Positions 25,772 through 33,059 of a DNA stretch of 64,000 bases are shown here, piece after piece. This DNA comes from Alphaproteobacteria bacterium (lineage in GTDB: Bacteria > Pseudomonadota > Alphaproteobacteria > UBA6615). The notes under the pieces were generated by a model. The model was given only the letters and a program-made list of their open reading frames with translations. It was not told where the DNA came from and searched no databases. Numbering within the stretch: the stretch's first letter is position 1; each line of letters starts with the position of its first letter. A program made the position numbers and the translations under genes. The DNA is taken from contig JAJFIX010000046.1 in the NCBI GenBank assembly GCA_021774575.1, forward strand, positions 124,001-188,000, given 5' to 3'.

Positions 25772-26056
25772 ATGAGCAAGGCAGCATTTGTCGAACGGGT
25801 CGCAAAAAAAGGCAAGTTGAGTTCAGCCGAAGCCAAGCGGATGGTCGACCTCGTATTTGGCGAGATTGAGGGCGGGCTTAAATCAGCGAAAAAAGAGGGT
25901 CGTTACACGATCGGCACCCTCGGAACTTTTTCTGTGACCAAGCGCGCGGCTAGGATGGGACGCAATCCCAGGACTGGCGAGCCTATTAAAATTAAAGCGT
26001 CTAAGGGGCTGAAATTCAAGCCTGCGGCGGCGTTACGCAAAGCGGCTGGTTGTTAA
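25772..26056 (+). CDS. HU/IHF-family DNA-binding protein
   Basis: The 94-residue protein starts MSKAAFVERVAKKGKLSSAEAKRMVD and has the beta-arm signature TLGTFSVTKRAARMGRNPRTGEPIKIKASKGLKFKPAAALR, so it is a nucleoid protein that bends DNA. It is the typical length of HU. AAGGGGAAATC precedes the ATG. A strong terminator follows at 26122, making this a single-gene unit. Confidence 0.95.
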   Translation: MSKAAFVERVAKKGKLSSAEAKRMVDLVFGEIEGGLKSAKKEGRYTIGTLGTFSVTKRAARMGRNPRTGEPIKIKASKGLKFKPAAALRKAAGC

Positions 26057-26121
26057 ACGAAGTCCCAAAGTTCGCAGTGAGCATACTGTGAACTTGAGGC
26101 GGGTCGAATTTTCTAGAAATT

Positions 26122-26154
26122 GAGTCACCGGACCTGTTCGGGGCTCTTTTTTTT
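26122..26154 (+). terminator. Rho-independent terminator of the HU gene
   Basis: A ten-base-pair stem with one bulged A (GAGTC-A-CCGGA against TTCGGGGCTC), a CCTG loop and eight T residues directly after. It is 65 bases past the HU stop. Confidence 0.9.
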
Positions 26155-26210
26155 GGATTGCTTCTAGCTTATTTGTCGTTTGTGCTGGTTTAACTAGGGC
26201 CGGTTGTTGC

Positions 26211-26233
26211 GGGCGCCATATCCTATGGCGCCC
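26211..26233. other. Perfect 10-bp hairpin of unknown role
   Basis: GGGCGCCATA, a TCC loop, then TATGGCGCCC. No T-run follows directly on either strand, so it is not a standard terminator. It lies between HU and the hydroxyacid dehydrogenase gene and could be an operator or RNA structure. Confidence 0.6.
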
Positions 26234-26389
26234 CGTTGGTTTTGGGCCAGAGGCGAATTTTTGATTGGCCTTTGATTGATTTGCCGTTTTCAACGCATGA
26301 CGAATGTGTTACTCGCTTGCCGCAACAGCCTTATCTGTAAAGATTTGCCCTATTTTTGAGAATTAATCCGGACTGAAAGGACGCCCCCT

Positions 26390-27364
26390 ATGGCATCGCC
26401 AATCGTCGCTGTATCGGACAGTGTATTTCCTAATCTCGACAGCGCTAAAGCCGCCCTGTCGGGCCTGAATGCAGAACTGAGATTGGCGGCTGAGCCAACG
26501 CCCGAAGCAATCATGGAGGTTGCGGCCGAGGCTGATGGATTGTTGGTCACATACGCAAAAATTACCGGTGAAATGATCGCCGGAATGAAGAACTGCAAAG
26601 TTATTTCGCGGTTTGGCATTGGCGTTGATAATTTGGATGTCGAGGCGGCCACTAAGGCTGGAATTGTCATTACCTATGTGCCTGACTATTGCATCGACGA
26701 GGTTTCAGATCATGCAATGGCGCTGCTCTTGACCCTTGCCCGCAAAACGGCGCTTTCCAGCGGTCTCGCCCACCAGGGTAGATGGGAAATGCCAGCGGTT
26801 GTGCCGATTAATCGGCTTCGTGGCCGGACCCTTGGCCTGGTTGGTTTTGGCAATATACCCCAAGTTGTGGCGCCAAAAGCCCAGGCATTTGGGATCAAGG
26901 TTACTACGTCGGATCCGTTTATTCCTGATGAGGTTGCTGCAAAGGCTGGCGTTGAAAAGGTCGAATTTGATGAGCTTTTGGCCCAGTCCGATTATATTTC
27001 GGTGCATGCGCCGTTGTTGCCGGCGACCCATCATCTGTTCGGCGCCGACGCGTTTGCAAAAATGCGAGATCATGCGATTTTGATAAACACGGCGCGCGGA
27101 CCGCTGGTCGATAATGCTGCCTTGGCCAAGGCTCTCGACGATGGTCAGATCGGTGGCGCCGGTCTCGACGTAACCGACCCCGAGCCGCCGCTTGCCGATT
27201 CGCCGCTCTTTGGCCGTGACAATGTCATTTTGACGCCGCACACAGGCTTCTATTCGATTGAGGCGCTCGAAGAGCTGCAATCCAAGGCAGCCAAAGATGT
27301 TGCGGCGGTGCTTGCGGGAGAACGGCCCGTCTATCCGATCAATAAAGAAGTGCTGGATAAATAG
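26390..27364 (+). CDS. D-2-hydroxyacid dehydrogenase, C-terminal-binding-protein (CtBP)-like
   Basis: The 324-residue protein has the two-domain D-hydroxyacid dehydrogenase fold: the NAD site around TLGLVGFGNIPQVVAPKAQA, catalytic Arg in NTARGPLVDNAAL, Glu in DVTDPEPP and His in LTPHTGFYS. The early VSRFGIGVDNLDVEAATKAG block and CtBP-type spacing are clear. It oxidises a D-2-hydroxy acid or reduces a 2-oxo acid with NAD(P); the substrate is unknown. GAAAGGACGC lies before the start, and the next gene uses the same leader sequence, so the two are translated alike. It begins a three-gene rightward unit with the zinc dehydrogenase and rhodanese genes. Confidence 0.88.
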   Translation: MASPIVAVSDSVFPNLDSAKAALSGLNAELRLAAEPTPEAIMEVAAEADGLLVTYAKITGEMIAGMKNCKVISRFGIGVDNLDVEAATKAGIVITYVPDYCIDEVSDHAMALLLTLARKTALSSGLAHQGRWEMPAVVPINRLRGRTLGLVGFGNIPQVVAPKAQAFGIKVTTSDPFIPDEVAAKAGVEKVEFDELLAQSDYISVHAPLLPATHHLFGADAFAKMRDHAILINTARGPLVDNAALAKALDDGQIGGAGLDVTDPEPPLADSPLFGRDNVILTPHTGFYSIEALEELQSKAAKDVAAVLAGERPVYPINKEVLDK

Positions 27365-27406
27365 TCACTCATCGCCCGTAAGACCCATATTTGAAAGGAC
27401 GCACCG

Positions 27407-28420
27407 ATGAAGGCAATGGTGTTGACCGCGCCCAGCGCAGTGATCCTTGAGGAACACAAGGATCCGCTCCCCGACAGTGGCGAGAGCTTGGTCAAGGTTA
27501 CGCATACCGGCATTTGCGGTACCGATTTGAAGATATTTCAGGGCGGTATACCCGTTGGTTATCCATTGATCATGGGGCACGAGACCGTTGGTGAGGTGGT
27601 AAAGGCGCCGACCGGCGCCGATGCGAAAGTGGGCACGCGGGTCATTGTCGACCCGGTTTACTATTGCGGAAAATGCTATCAATGCCGGGCTGGCCAGACC
27701 CATATTTGTCCCAATGGTGGTATTCTTGGCCGGGACCGGGATGGGGGCTTTGCCGAGCTGGTTTCAGCACCGGCCAACAATCTTTTCCCGCTGCCCGACG
27801 GCATTGACGAGGCGCAGGCACCGCTGGTTCAGGTTCTGACCACCTGTTTGCATGCCCATCGCTTGGCCGATATTTTTCCGTCTGAGGCGGTTGTTGTAAT
27901 TGGTCTCGGTGTGACCGGCCTGCTGCATATCCAGTTGGCCAAGGCGCGGGGCGCCTATCCGGTGATTGGCGTGACCCGATCAAAATGGAAACGCGATGTT
28001 GCCGAGCAGCTCGGTGCTGATTTCACTTTTGCGCCCGGTGACGATATTATTCAGCAGATCCTTGATGTGACCGATGGGCGCGGGGCGGATTTGGTTATCG
28101 AATCCGTTGGCAAATCTGTTGTGCTGGCCCAGGCCATGGAAATGGTGCGTATCGGCGGTCGTATTTTACCATTTGGTATATACACCGATAAAAGCGCCGA
28201 GCTGCCATTTTATCAGTTCTACTATAAAGAGATTGATATCATCAATGCCCGGGCCGCCAAAGGCGAGGATTATCCAGCCTGCTTAGATCTGGTGCGTCGC
28301 GGAGTTGTTGATCTCAAAACCATCGTCAGCCACAATATGCCGATGGACAAGCTCGGCGGTGCCCTAAATATGTTGGAAAATGAAGAGCCGGGCCGATTGA
28401 AAATTATCCTGGACCACTAG
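27407..28420 (+). CDS. Zinc-dependent medium-chain alcohol dehydrogenase
   Basis: The 337-residue protein shows the catalytic zinc ligands C-G-T-D in HTGICGTDLKIFQGG and GHE in IMGHETVGEV, the structural zinc cysteines in YYCGKCYQCRAGQTHICPNG, and a Rossmann NAD site around VVVIGLGVTGLLHIQ. It oxidises an alcohol or polyol to the carbonyl compound; the substrate is unknown. The gene is 42 bases from the hydroxyacid dehydrogenase, has GAAAGGACGC before the ATG, and is followed one base later by the rhodanese gene, so it is part of one operon. Confidence 0.93.
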   Translation: MKAMVLTAPSAVILEEHKDPLPDSGESLVKVTHTGICGTDLKIFQGGIPVGYPLIMGHETVGEVVKAPTGADAKVGTRVIVDPVYYCGKCYQCRAGQTHICPNGGILGRDRDGGFAELVSAPANNLFPLPDGIDEAQAPLVQVLTTCLHAHRLADIFPSEAVVVIGLGVTGLLHIQLAKARGAYPVIGVTRSKWKRDVAEQLGADFTFAPGDDIIQQILDVTDGRGADLVIESVGKSVVLAQAMEMVRIGGRILPFGIYTDKSAELPFYQFYYKEIDIINARAAKGEDYPACLDLVRRGVVDLKTIVSHNMPMDKLGGALNMLENEEPGRLKIILDH

Positions 28421-28421
28421 C

Positions 28422-29261
28422 GTGGCAGATCCAATTGTCACCACGGATTGGTTGAGCGATCATCTTGGCGACGAGAATTTGTCTTGCCTGGAAGTTTCGA
28501 TGGATCCCGGCCGCAGTGTCTATGAGGCCGGGCATATTCCTGGCGCGCACCGGTGTTATTGGAAAAACTGGTGTTGGCACGCCACCGATCGTCAGATGAT
28601 TTCGCCCGAAAAAATGGCCGAAAGATTAGCAGCAAACGGTATCGGGCCGGAGACCAAACTTGTCCTATATGGCGACCCAGTGCAGTTTGGAACCTATGCC
28701 TATTGGGCGTTTTACATGGCCGGGCACCGAAATTTGTTTCTCTTGGACGGTGGCCGGGAAAAGTGGGTGACCGAGGGTCGCGCGATGACGACGGAAATAC
28801 CGACGCCGCGTCGCGTCGTTTATCCGGTGCCACCGGTGGGCGATTGCAATATGCGCATAGGTCGTGATGATGTGCTGGCCCATCTTCAAGACAAGGGCCG
28901 GGTGCTTTTGGATGCGCGCACTCCGGAAGAGTATAATGGAACCCGGGTTATGCCCGAACCGAATTTCGATCACGGCGCGGAGCGGTATGGCCGCATTCCG
29001 GGAGCGGCGCATTTCTATTATCAGGACCTCTTGACCGAAGATAATAGTTTTAAGAGCGCGCAGGATCTTGAAGCGTTATTTCGGGCTGCCGGAGCGGCAC
29101 CGGATCAGACGCGGGAGGTCGCCGTTTATTGCCGTCTCAGCCACCGGGCTACTCTCGTCTGGGTTGCGGCAAAATATATTCTCGGCTGGGATCACGTTAA
29201 AATTTATGATGGATCATGGACCGAGTGGGGCTCAATTGTCGGGATGCCCGTCGAGCTATAG
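28422..29261 (+). CDS. Two-domain rhodanese, thiosulfate/3-mercaptopyruvate sulfurtransferase
   Basis: The 279-residue protein has two rhodanese domains; the C-terminal active loop is YCRLSHRATLVW with the catalytic Cys. GHIPGAHRCYWKNW and RTPEEYNG are further landmarks. The loop sequence CRLSHRA differs from the CGSGVT loop of classical mercaptopyruvate sulfurtransferases, so substrate preference is open. The start is GTG 28422, one base after the upstream stop. The first domain lacks an obvious catalytic cysteine in its loop, as usual for this family. It probably handles sulfur released by the pathway encoded upstream. Confidence 0.88.
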   Translation: MADPIVTTDWLSDHLGDENLSCLEVSMDPGRSVYEAGHIPGAHRCYWKNWCWHATDRQMISPEKMAERLAANGIGPETKLVLYGDPVQFGTYAYWAFYMAGHRNLFLLDGGREKWVTEGRAMTTEIPTPRRVVYPVPPVGDCNMRIGRDDVLAHLQDKGRVLLDARTPEEYNGTRVMPEPNFDHGAERYGRIPGAAHFYYQDLLTEDNSFKSAQDLEALFRAAGAAPDQTREVAVYCRLSHRATLVWVAAKYILGWDHVKIYDGSWTEWGSIVGMPVEL

Positions 29262-29268
29262 GCGCCGT

Positions 29269-30114
29269 TCAGCGTTTCGGTACGGCGACGGCCTTAAATC
29301 CACGGGTAGCCTTTGGCACCGCATCTTCAATTGGAAAACGTTCCGCCGAAGAGCCACCGACATACCCGTCGAGGCGCGGCTCTAATTTCAACAAGGCGGT
29401 GAAATCGTCCGGCGTTTCGATGGCGCCGCCGTGACAGGTCACTATGAGGTCCGCGTGCCTTGCTGCCAGCGCATCGAGTATTGCGGCGGCACGGGCGGCT
29501 CCCGTCTCGACTTGCATAACCGTTTGAGAGCCAATAGTGCCGCCCGAACTATTGCCGAAATGTGTGATGATGTTGTTTACACCTGCCTCGGCCATCGCCA
29601 GGGCTTCTTCCGGCGTCGTGCAAAAGGCCTTGGTAAACATGTCCTGGGATGAGGCATAGCCCAAGGTCTCGACCTCGTTGGCGTAGCCCAATCCAGTTTC
29701 TTCGAGGTCTTTGCGGAAATTGCCGTCAATCAGCGCCACCGTTGGGCAATTCATCACACCATCAAAGCCGATATCGGCCAATTGTCCGACAAAACGAGCC
29801 ATATCACGGGTTGGGTCGGATCCCAGCACACCGGCGATGACCGGCGTGTCGCCAACGGCCTGGACGATCGACCGTTCGCCGAGTTTGGCGGTTATTGCAT
29901 TGGCGTCGCCAATTGGCAGGTAGCCGGCCATTGAAGAGAGGCCCTGCATGCGAAAATGGGCGAGATTGAAGGTGGTAACGAGGTCTGCACCGCCCAATGC
30001 TGCCATTTTTGCCGTAATGCCGGTACCGCAAAGCGCGTCATAGATCGCCCGTCCGGCGTCGCGCTCGGCGGCGAGCCTGGAGACGACATCGGATTTGGTA
30101 TATTTTGCTGCCAT
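29269..30114 (-). CDS. Phosphoenolpyruvate hydrolase-like TIM-barrel protein (PF09370 type)
   Basis: The 281-residue protein matches the family annotated as PEP hydrolase or signal transduction protein: AGRAIYDALCGTGITAKMAA, GGADLVTTFNLAHFRMQG, PVIAGVLGSDPTRDM, FDGVMNCPTVALIDG, NNIITHFG and VTCHGGAIETPDDF. The family forms the C-terminal TIM barrel of the plant virus-resistance protein Tm-1; its substrate is not established. It starts 14 bases after the PEP-synthase-like gene, and the other half of a Tm-1-like protein is encoded at 34772. It converges with the rhodanese gene with a seven-base gap. Confidence 0.85.
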   Translation of the reverse strand: MAAKYTKSDVVSRLAAERDAGRAIYDALCGTGITAKMAALGGADLVTTFNLAHFRMQGLSSMAGYLPIGDANAITAKLGERSIVQAVGDTPVIAGVLGSDPTRDMARFVGQLADIGFDGVMNCPTVALIDGNFRKDLEETGLGYANEVETLGYASSQDMFTKAFCTTPEEALAMAEAGVNNIITHFGNSSGGTIGSQTVMQVETGAARAAAILDALAARHADLIVTCHGGAIETPDDFTALLKLEPRLDGYVGGSSAERFPIEDAVPKATRGFKAVAVPKR

Positions 30115-30128
30115 TGCGTGACCTAGCT

Positions 30129-31466
30129 CTACATATAGGGTTTCTGGCTCGCCGTTCCTGATTTATCGGCGATCCATCGAACGATACCAGCGACGCCATC
30201 CACGCCAACTTGCGACCCGTCGGGTATTTGAGTGGTCGCATCGAGCACACCAAGAACCACGGGCACACCGCGTTCGCGCGCCAGAGACGCCAAGTGCGAG
30301 GTCGAACCGCCGAGTTCGGCGACCACACCGGCGACCTTGGGCAGGACCGTGGCCAGGGCCGGACCGGCAACCTTGGTCACCAGCACGTCACCGTAATTGA
30401 CTCGGCCAATTTCACATTCGCAATTGATGACGCAGGCGCGTCCCGCGCCCCAGCCCATGCCGCCGGGATGGCCGCGCAATCCAGGGTGTTTGAGCCAAAT
30501 CGCGTCGGGCACCGGGGCGGGTTCCAAGGCGAGGGGCCGAGCTTGAAGCATTTTAATGCCCGCTTCATCCATTGCCCACTCGATTTCGACGGGCTGGCCC
30601 ATCATTTTAGCCGCGGTTTCCATATATTTGACCAGTTCTAAAACCTGATCCTCGTTGAGGCAGGGCTCACTCACCAAGTCTTTTTCTATGGCCTTGGCAG
30701 TCGGTCCGGCGCCGTGGACGCTGCACTGAATACCGTGGGCTTTGCGTCCGGCCATCGTGTCGACAAGCTCGCCTTCGCCATTAATGTCGTAGCGGTCGGG
30801 AACGACTTCACCTTGGGCGATGGACTCTCCCAAGCCCCAGGTTGCTGTGACGGAACAGCCGCCACTCGGCGTGCGGCTGAGGCCACCGCCAGATGCAATG
30901 GCCTGTACAAGGGGTTGCACCAACACCGACATGCCGGTCTCGGCCGGTCTGATACCGGCGGCTTCCATATATTGAAGGGCGCGTGAGGACCAAAGGGCGC
31001 CCCAACAGGCGCGCACCGCCGTGATAAAGTCGGTCTCATTGTCGATGCCGAGAAATGTTTGGAATTGACCGGCAAAGGAGGAGCCTTCGGTGTCTTCCAT
31101 TAAAGCCGATGACCGCACGGCGACGGGCATGACATTGCCGTTTTCGTCAGGCTCACCAGTGAGCTCGCGGTAGGCGGCCAGTAATTCACCATTGATTGCG
31201 TCGGCGATCGGCGCATCGAACATGGCGATCCGCACTTTGCTCACATAGGGTCGAGAATCGAGAAAGCCGAGTTCGCCGGCCATGCGGGCCGCTTCGTCGA
31301 GGTCGAGGGAGGCGATTTGCGCCATATAGGCATCGGCGCCGAGGCAAAATCCGCCAGGAAAGGGGAGGCCGGCTTGCCCAAGGGCTGCTTGGTTGGCGGC
31401 CTTCGGGCCAAAACGATTGGCATCGGTCGCGGCCGGGTCGGTCAGGGGAACGACAAACGCTGGCAT
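30129..31466 (-). CDS. PEP-synthase-like protein with ATP-grasp and phosphohistidine domains only
   Basis: From ATG 31466 (AGAGGTG seven bases upstream) the protein has 445 residues. Residues about 1-330 are a PPDK/PEP-synthase N-terminal ATP-binding domain: GPKAANQAALGQAGLPFPGG, PVAVRSSALMEDTEGSSFAG, WGALWSSRAL, VEIEWA and MLQARPL. The C-terminal swivel domain has the phosphohistidine motif GGSTSHLASLARERGVPVVLG, His near 388. The PEP/pyruvate-binding TIM barrel of PEP synthase (about 350 further residues) is missing; the gene stops at a normal domain boundary. A TIM-barrel protein is encoded next door. It may phosphorylate a small molecule through phosphohistidine. Confidence 0.85.
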   Translation of the reverse strand: MPAFVVPLTDPAATDANRFGPKAANQAALGQAGLPFPGGFCLGADAYMAQIASLDLDEAARMAGELGFLDSRPYVSKVRIAMFDAPIADAINGELLAAYRELTGEPDENGNVMPVAVRSSALMEDTEGSSFAGQFQTFLGIDNETDFITAVRACWGALWSSRALQYMEAAGIRPAETGMSVLVQPLVQAIASGGGLSRTPSGGCSVTATWGLGESIAQGEVVPDRYDINGEGELVDTMAGRKAHGIQCSVHGAGPTAKAIEKDLVSEPCLNEDQVLELVKYMETAAKMMGQPVEIEWAMDEAGIKMLQARPLALEPAPVPDAIWLKHPGLRGHPGGMGWGAGRACVINCECEIGRVNYGDVLVTKVAGPALATVLPKVAGVVAELGGSTSHLASLARERGVPVVLGVLDATTQIPDGSQVGVDGVAGIVRWIADKSGTASQKPYM

Positions 31467-31492
31467 TTTATCACCTCTTTCGCAAAAATGCA

Positions 31493-31521
31493 GACGGCCG
31501 GGCAAATCTCGCCCGGCCGTC
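31493..31521 (-). terminator. Strong hairpin between two operon genes, possible terminator or attenuator
   Basis: A perfect 11-bp stem, GACGGCCGGGC with its complement and a seven-base loop, followed on the reverse strand by TGCATTTTT. It lies between the M24 homologue stop (31560) and the PEP-synthase-like start (31466), so some transcripts from the palindrome-controlled promoter may end here. Confidence 0.7.
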
Positions 31522-31559
31522 CATATGCACGTCACGTTGTTATCTAGAGACGCCGATCC

Positions 31560-32819
31560 CTAGTGGGGCATCGGGTCGATAACCGTGATTTGGTTGACCG
31601 GGAAGTTGGTGACAACTTCCGTCTCGTCGGCATGAACAATCTGCATCTCTTCGATGCGGACACCATATTTAAACGGCTTGCCGTGCTGTGTTTCGAGGGC
31701 GAAGACCATGCCTTCTTTGATCTCGATCGGGTGATCGAGGGACCAAATGCGGCTAATGACCGGCGGATCGTACTGGGCAAGACCCAGTCCGTGGCCCCAC
31801 AAGTTGGCCGCTGCCTGATCTTCCTCTTCATAGCCCCAGGCTTCTTTTGCCGACGGCCATTTCAAGGCGATGTCGCGGGTCGATGCGCCAACCTTGACCG
31901 CTTCCATCGAGCTCTGCAGCCAATCAAGCGCTTCTGAATATGTATCCTTCATTTCCTGGGTCGGTTCGCGACCAACACAATAGGTGCGGTAGTAGCAAGA
32001 CTTGTAACCGTTCCAGGTCAGGGCGGCCAAATCCATGAACACGATATCGCCGGGCTGAATGATCCGATCGGTAAAGTTCCGCCAGTTCGGCCACGTGTTG
32101 GGACCCGAAGAGACAATCACGTCTTCGACGTCTTCCATACCCGGAATATTATAGAGGAATTCCATGATATGAGCGGTCACTTGGTTTTCCGTGATGCCGG
32201 GGCGCAGGAATTTCATGCATTCCCAATGGGCTGCGTCGCCGATCGCGCCGACGATGCGCATGCACTCTTGCTCGTCTTCGTTTTTGATCGCACGGGCTTC
32301 CATCATCGGGCTCATACCGTCAACCCATTCAATGCCTTCGGCCTTGAAATGCTCGAGCATATTGATGTCGATGAAGTCGCAACCAAGTTTTTCACCGGCA
32401 ACGCCGTGGCGGGCCATTTCTTCCTTGATGGCGTTGGTGAACTTTGTCACCTGCTGGTTCGATGCGCCACCGGCGGCACCTTTGATCCATGCATAGGAAT
32501 AGCGGATATTCTCTTCCGGGATCCACGGGCAATGGCGGCCGATCTGGGCGCCGATATCGCCTTGCTCAAACAGCACTGGTTGGCCGTCGCCGCACAGCAG
32601 CGCATAACGCAGACCTGGCTTCAGGCGGTTCCAACCCGGGGTCAGAGTGCTGGTGATGTAGCGAACATTTTCATCATACATGCACAAAATGGCGCCAAGC
32701 CCATGTGCTTTCATCCGTGCCCGGGCACTCTCCAGCCGATATTTACGTAGCCGGTCCCAATTAACCTTTTGCTGCCAATCCGTGCCGGTGATGCCGAAGT
32801 TAGCGGTACCGTATCTCAT
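31560..32819 (-). CDS. M24-family metallopeptidase homologue with one metal ligand replaced
   Basis: From ATG 32819 (AGGGG upstream) the protein has 419 residues with the pita-bread fold of the Xaa-Pro dipeptidase/DddP group. The dinuclear metal site can be traced: Asp263 in FMDLAALTW, then GYKSCYYRTY where the usual second Asp is Cys275, His343 in WGHGLGLAQYDPP, Glu376 in ALETQHG and Glu390 in RIEEMQIV. Four of five ligands are present. DddP, a DMSP lyase, belongs to this superfamily, so the activity need not be peptidase. It is the first gene after the palindrome at 32896. A GTG at 32855 is an alternative start. Confidence 0.85.
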   Translation of the reverse strand: MRYGTANFGITGTDWQQKVNWDRLRKYRLESARARMKAHGLGAILCMYDENVRYITSTLTPGWNRLKPGLRYALLCGDGQPVLFEQGDIGAQIGRHCPWIPEENIRYSYAWIKGAAGGASNQQVTKFTNAIKEEMARHGVAGEKLGCDFIDINMLEHFKAEGIEWVDGMSPMMEARAIKNEDEQECMRIVGAIGDAAHWECMKFLRPGITENQVTAHIMEFLYNIPGMEDVEDVIVSSGPNTWPNWRNFTDRIIQPGDIVFMDLAALTWNGYKSCYYRTYCVGREPTQEMKDTYSEALDWLQSSMEAVKVGASTRDIALKWPSAKEAWGYEEEDQAAANLWGHGLGLAQYDPPVISRIWSLDHPIEIKEGMVFALETQHGKPFKYGVRIEEMQIVHADETEVVTNFPVNQITVIDPMPH

Positions 32820-32895
32820 ATGCTTGAACCCCTGAATTTGACTGTCGATCCGCACGGATCCGCCAGCCTTGCCCTAATTCGTTACTAATCGCCTC

Positions 32896-32911
32896 AGTCC
32901 TTTATAAGACT
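32896..32911. promoter_or_regulatory. Palindromic operator copy 1
   Basis: AGTCCTTTATAAGACT, two changes from the perfect version at 48268. It lies 77 bases upstream of the M24 homologue start and 148 bases from the convergently oriented flavoprotein stop. Confidence 0.8.
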
Positions 32912-33059
32912 GTGACTGTTACCGGCCTTTCTTAGCCGATAACGCATGCGTGACGCAACGGCGAAGCCGACCATTTTGGTCGGATTTCTCCAAAATAAGT
33001 CATTTTTTGGTACGAGAGCGCCGCTTCCGCGCCATGGCGCGAATTTTCACAGTTCGGGA

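Larger units (their letters stand above)
26057..26389. other. Intergenic region with terminator and hairpin
   Basis: It contains the HU terminator (26122-26154) and a perfect hairpin (26211-26233). The remainder, up to the GGAC ribosome-site region before 26390, should hold the promoter of the three-gene dehydrogenase/rhodanese unit. No gene is supported. Confidence 0.6.
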
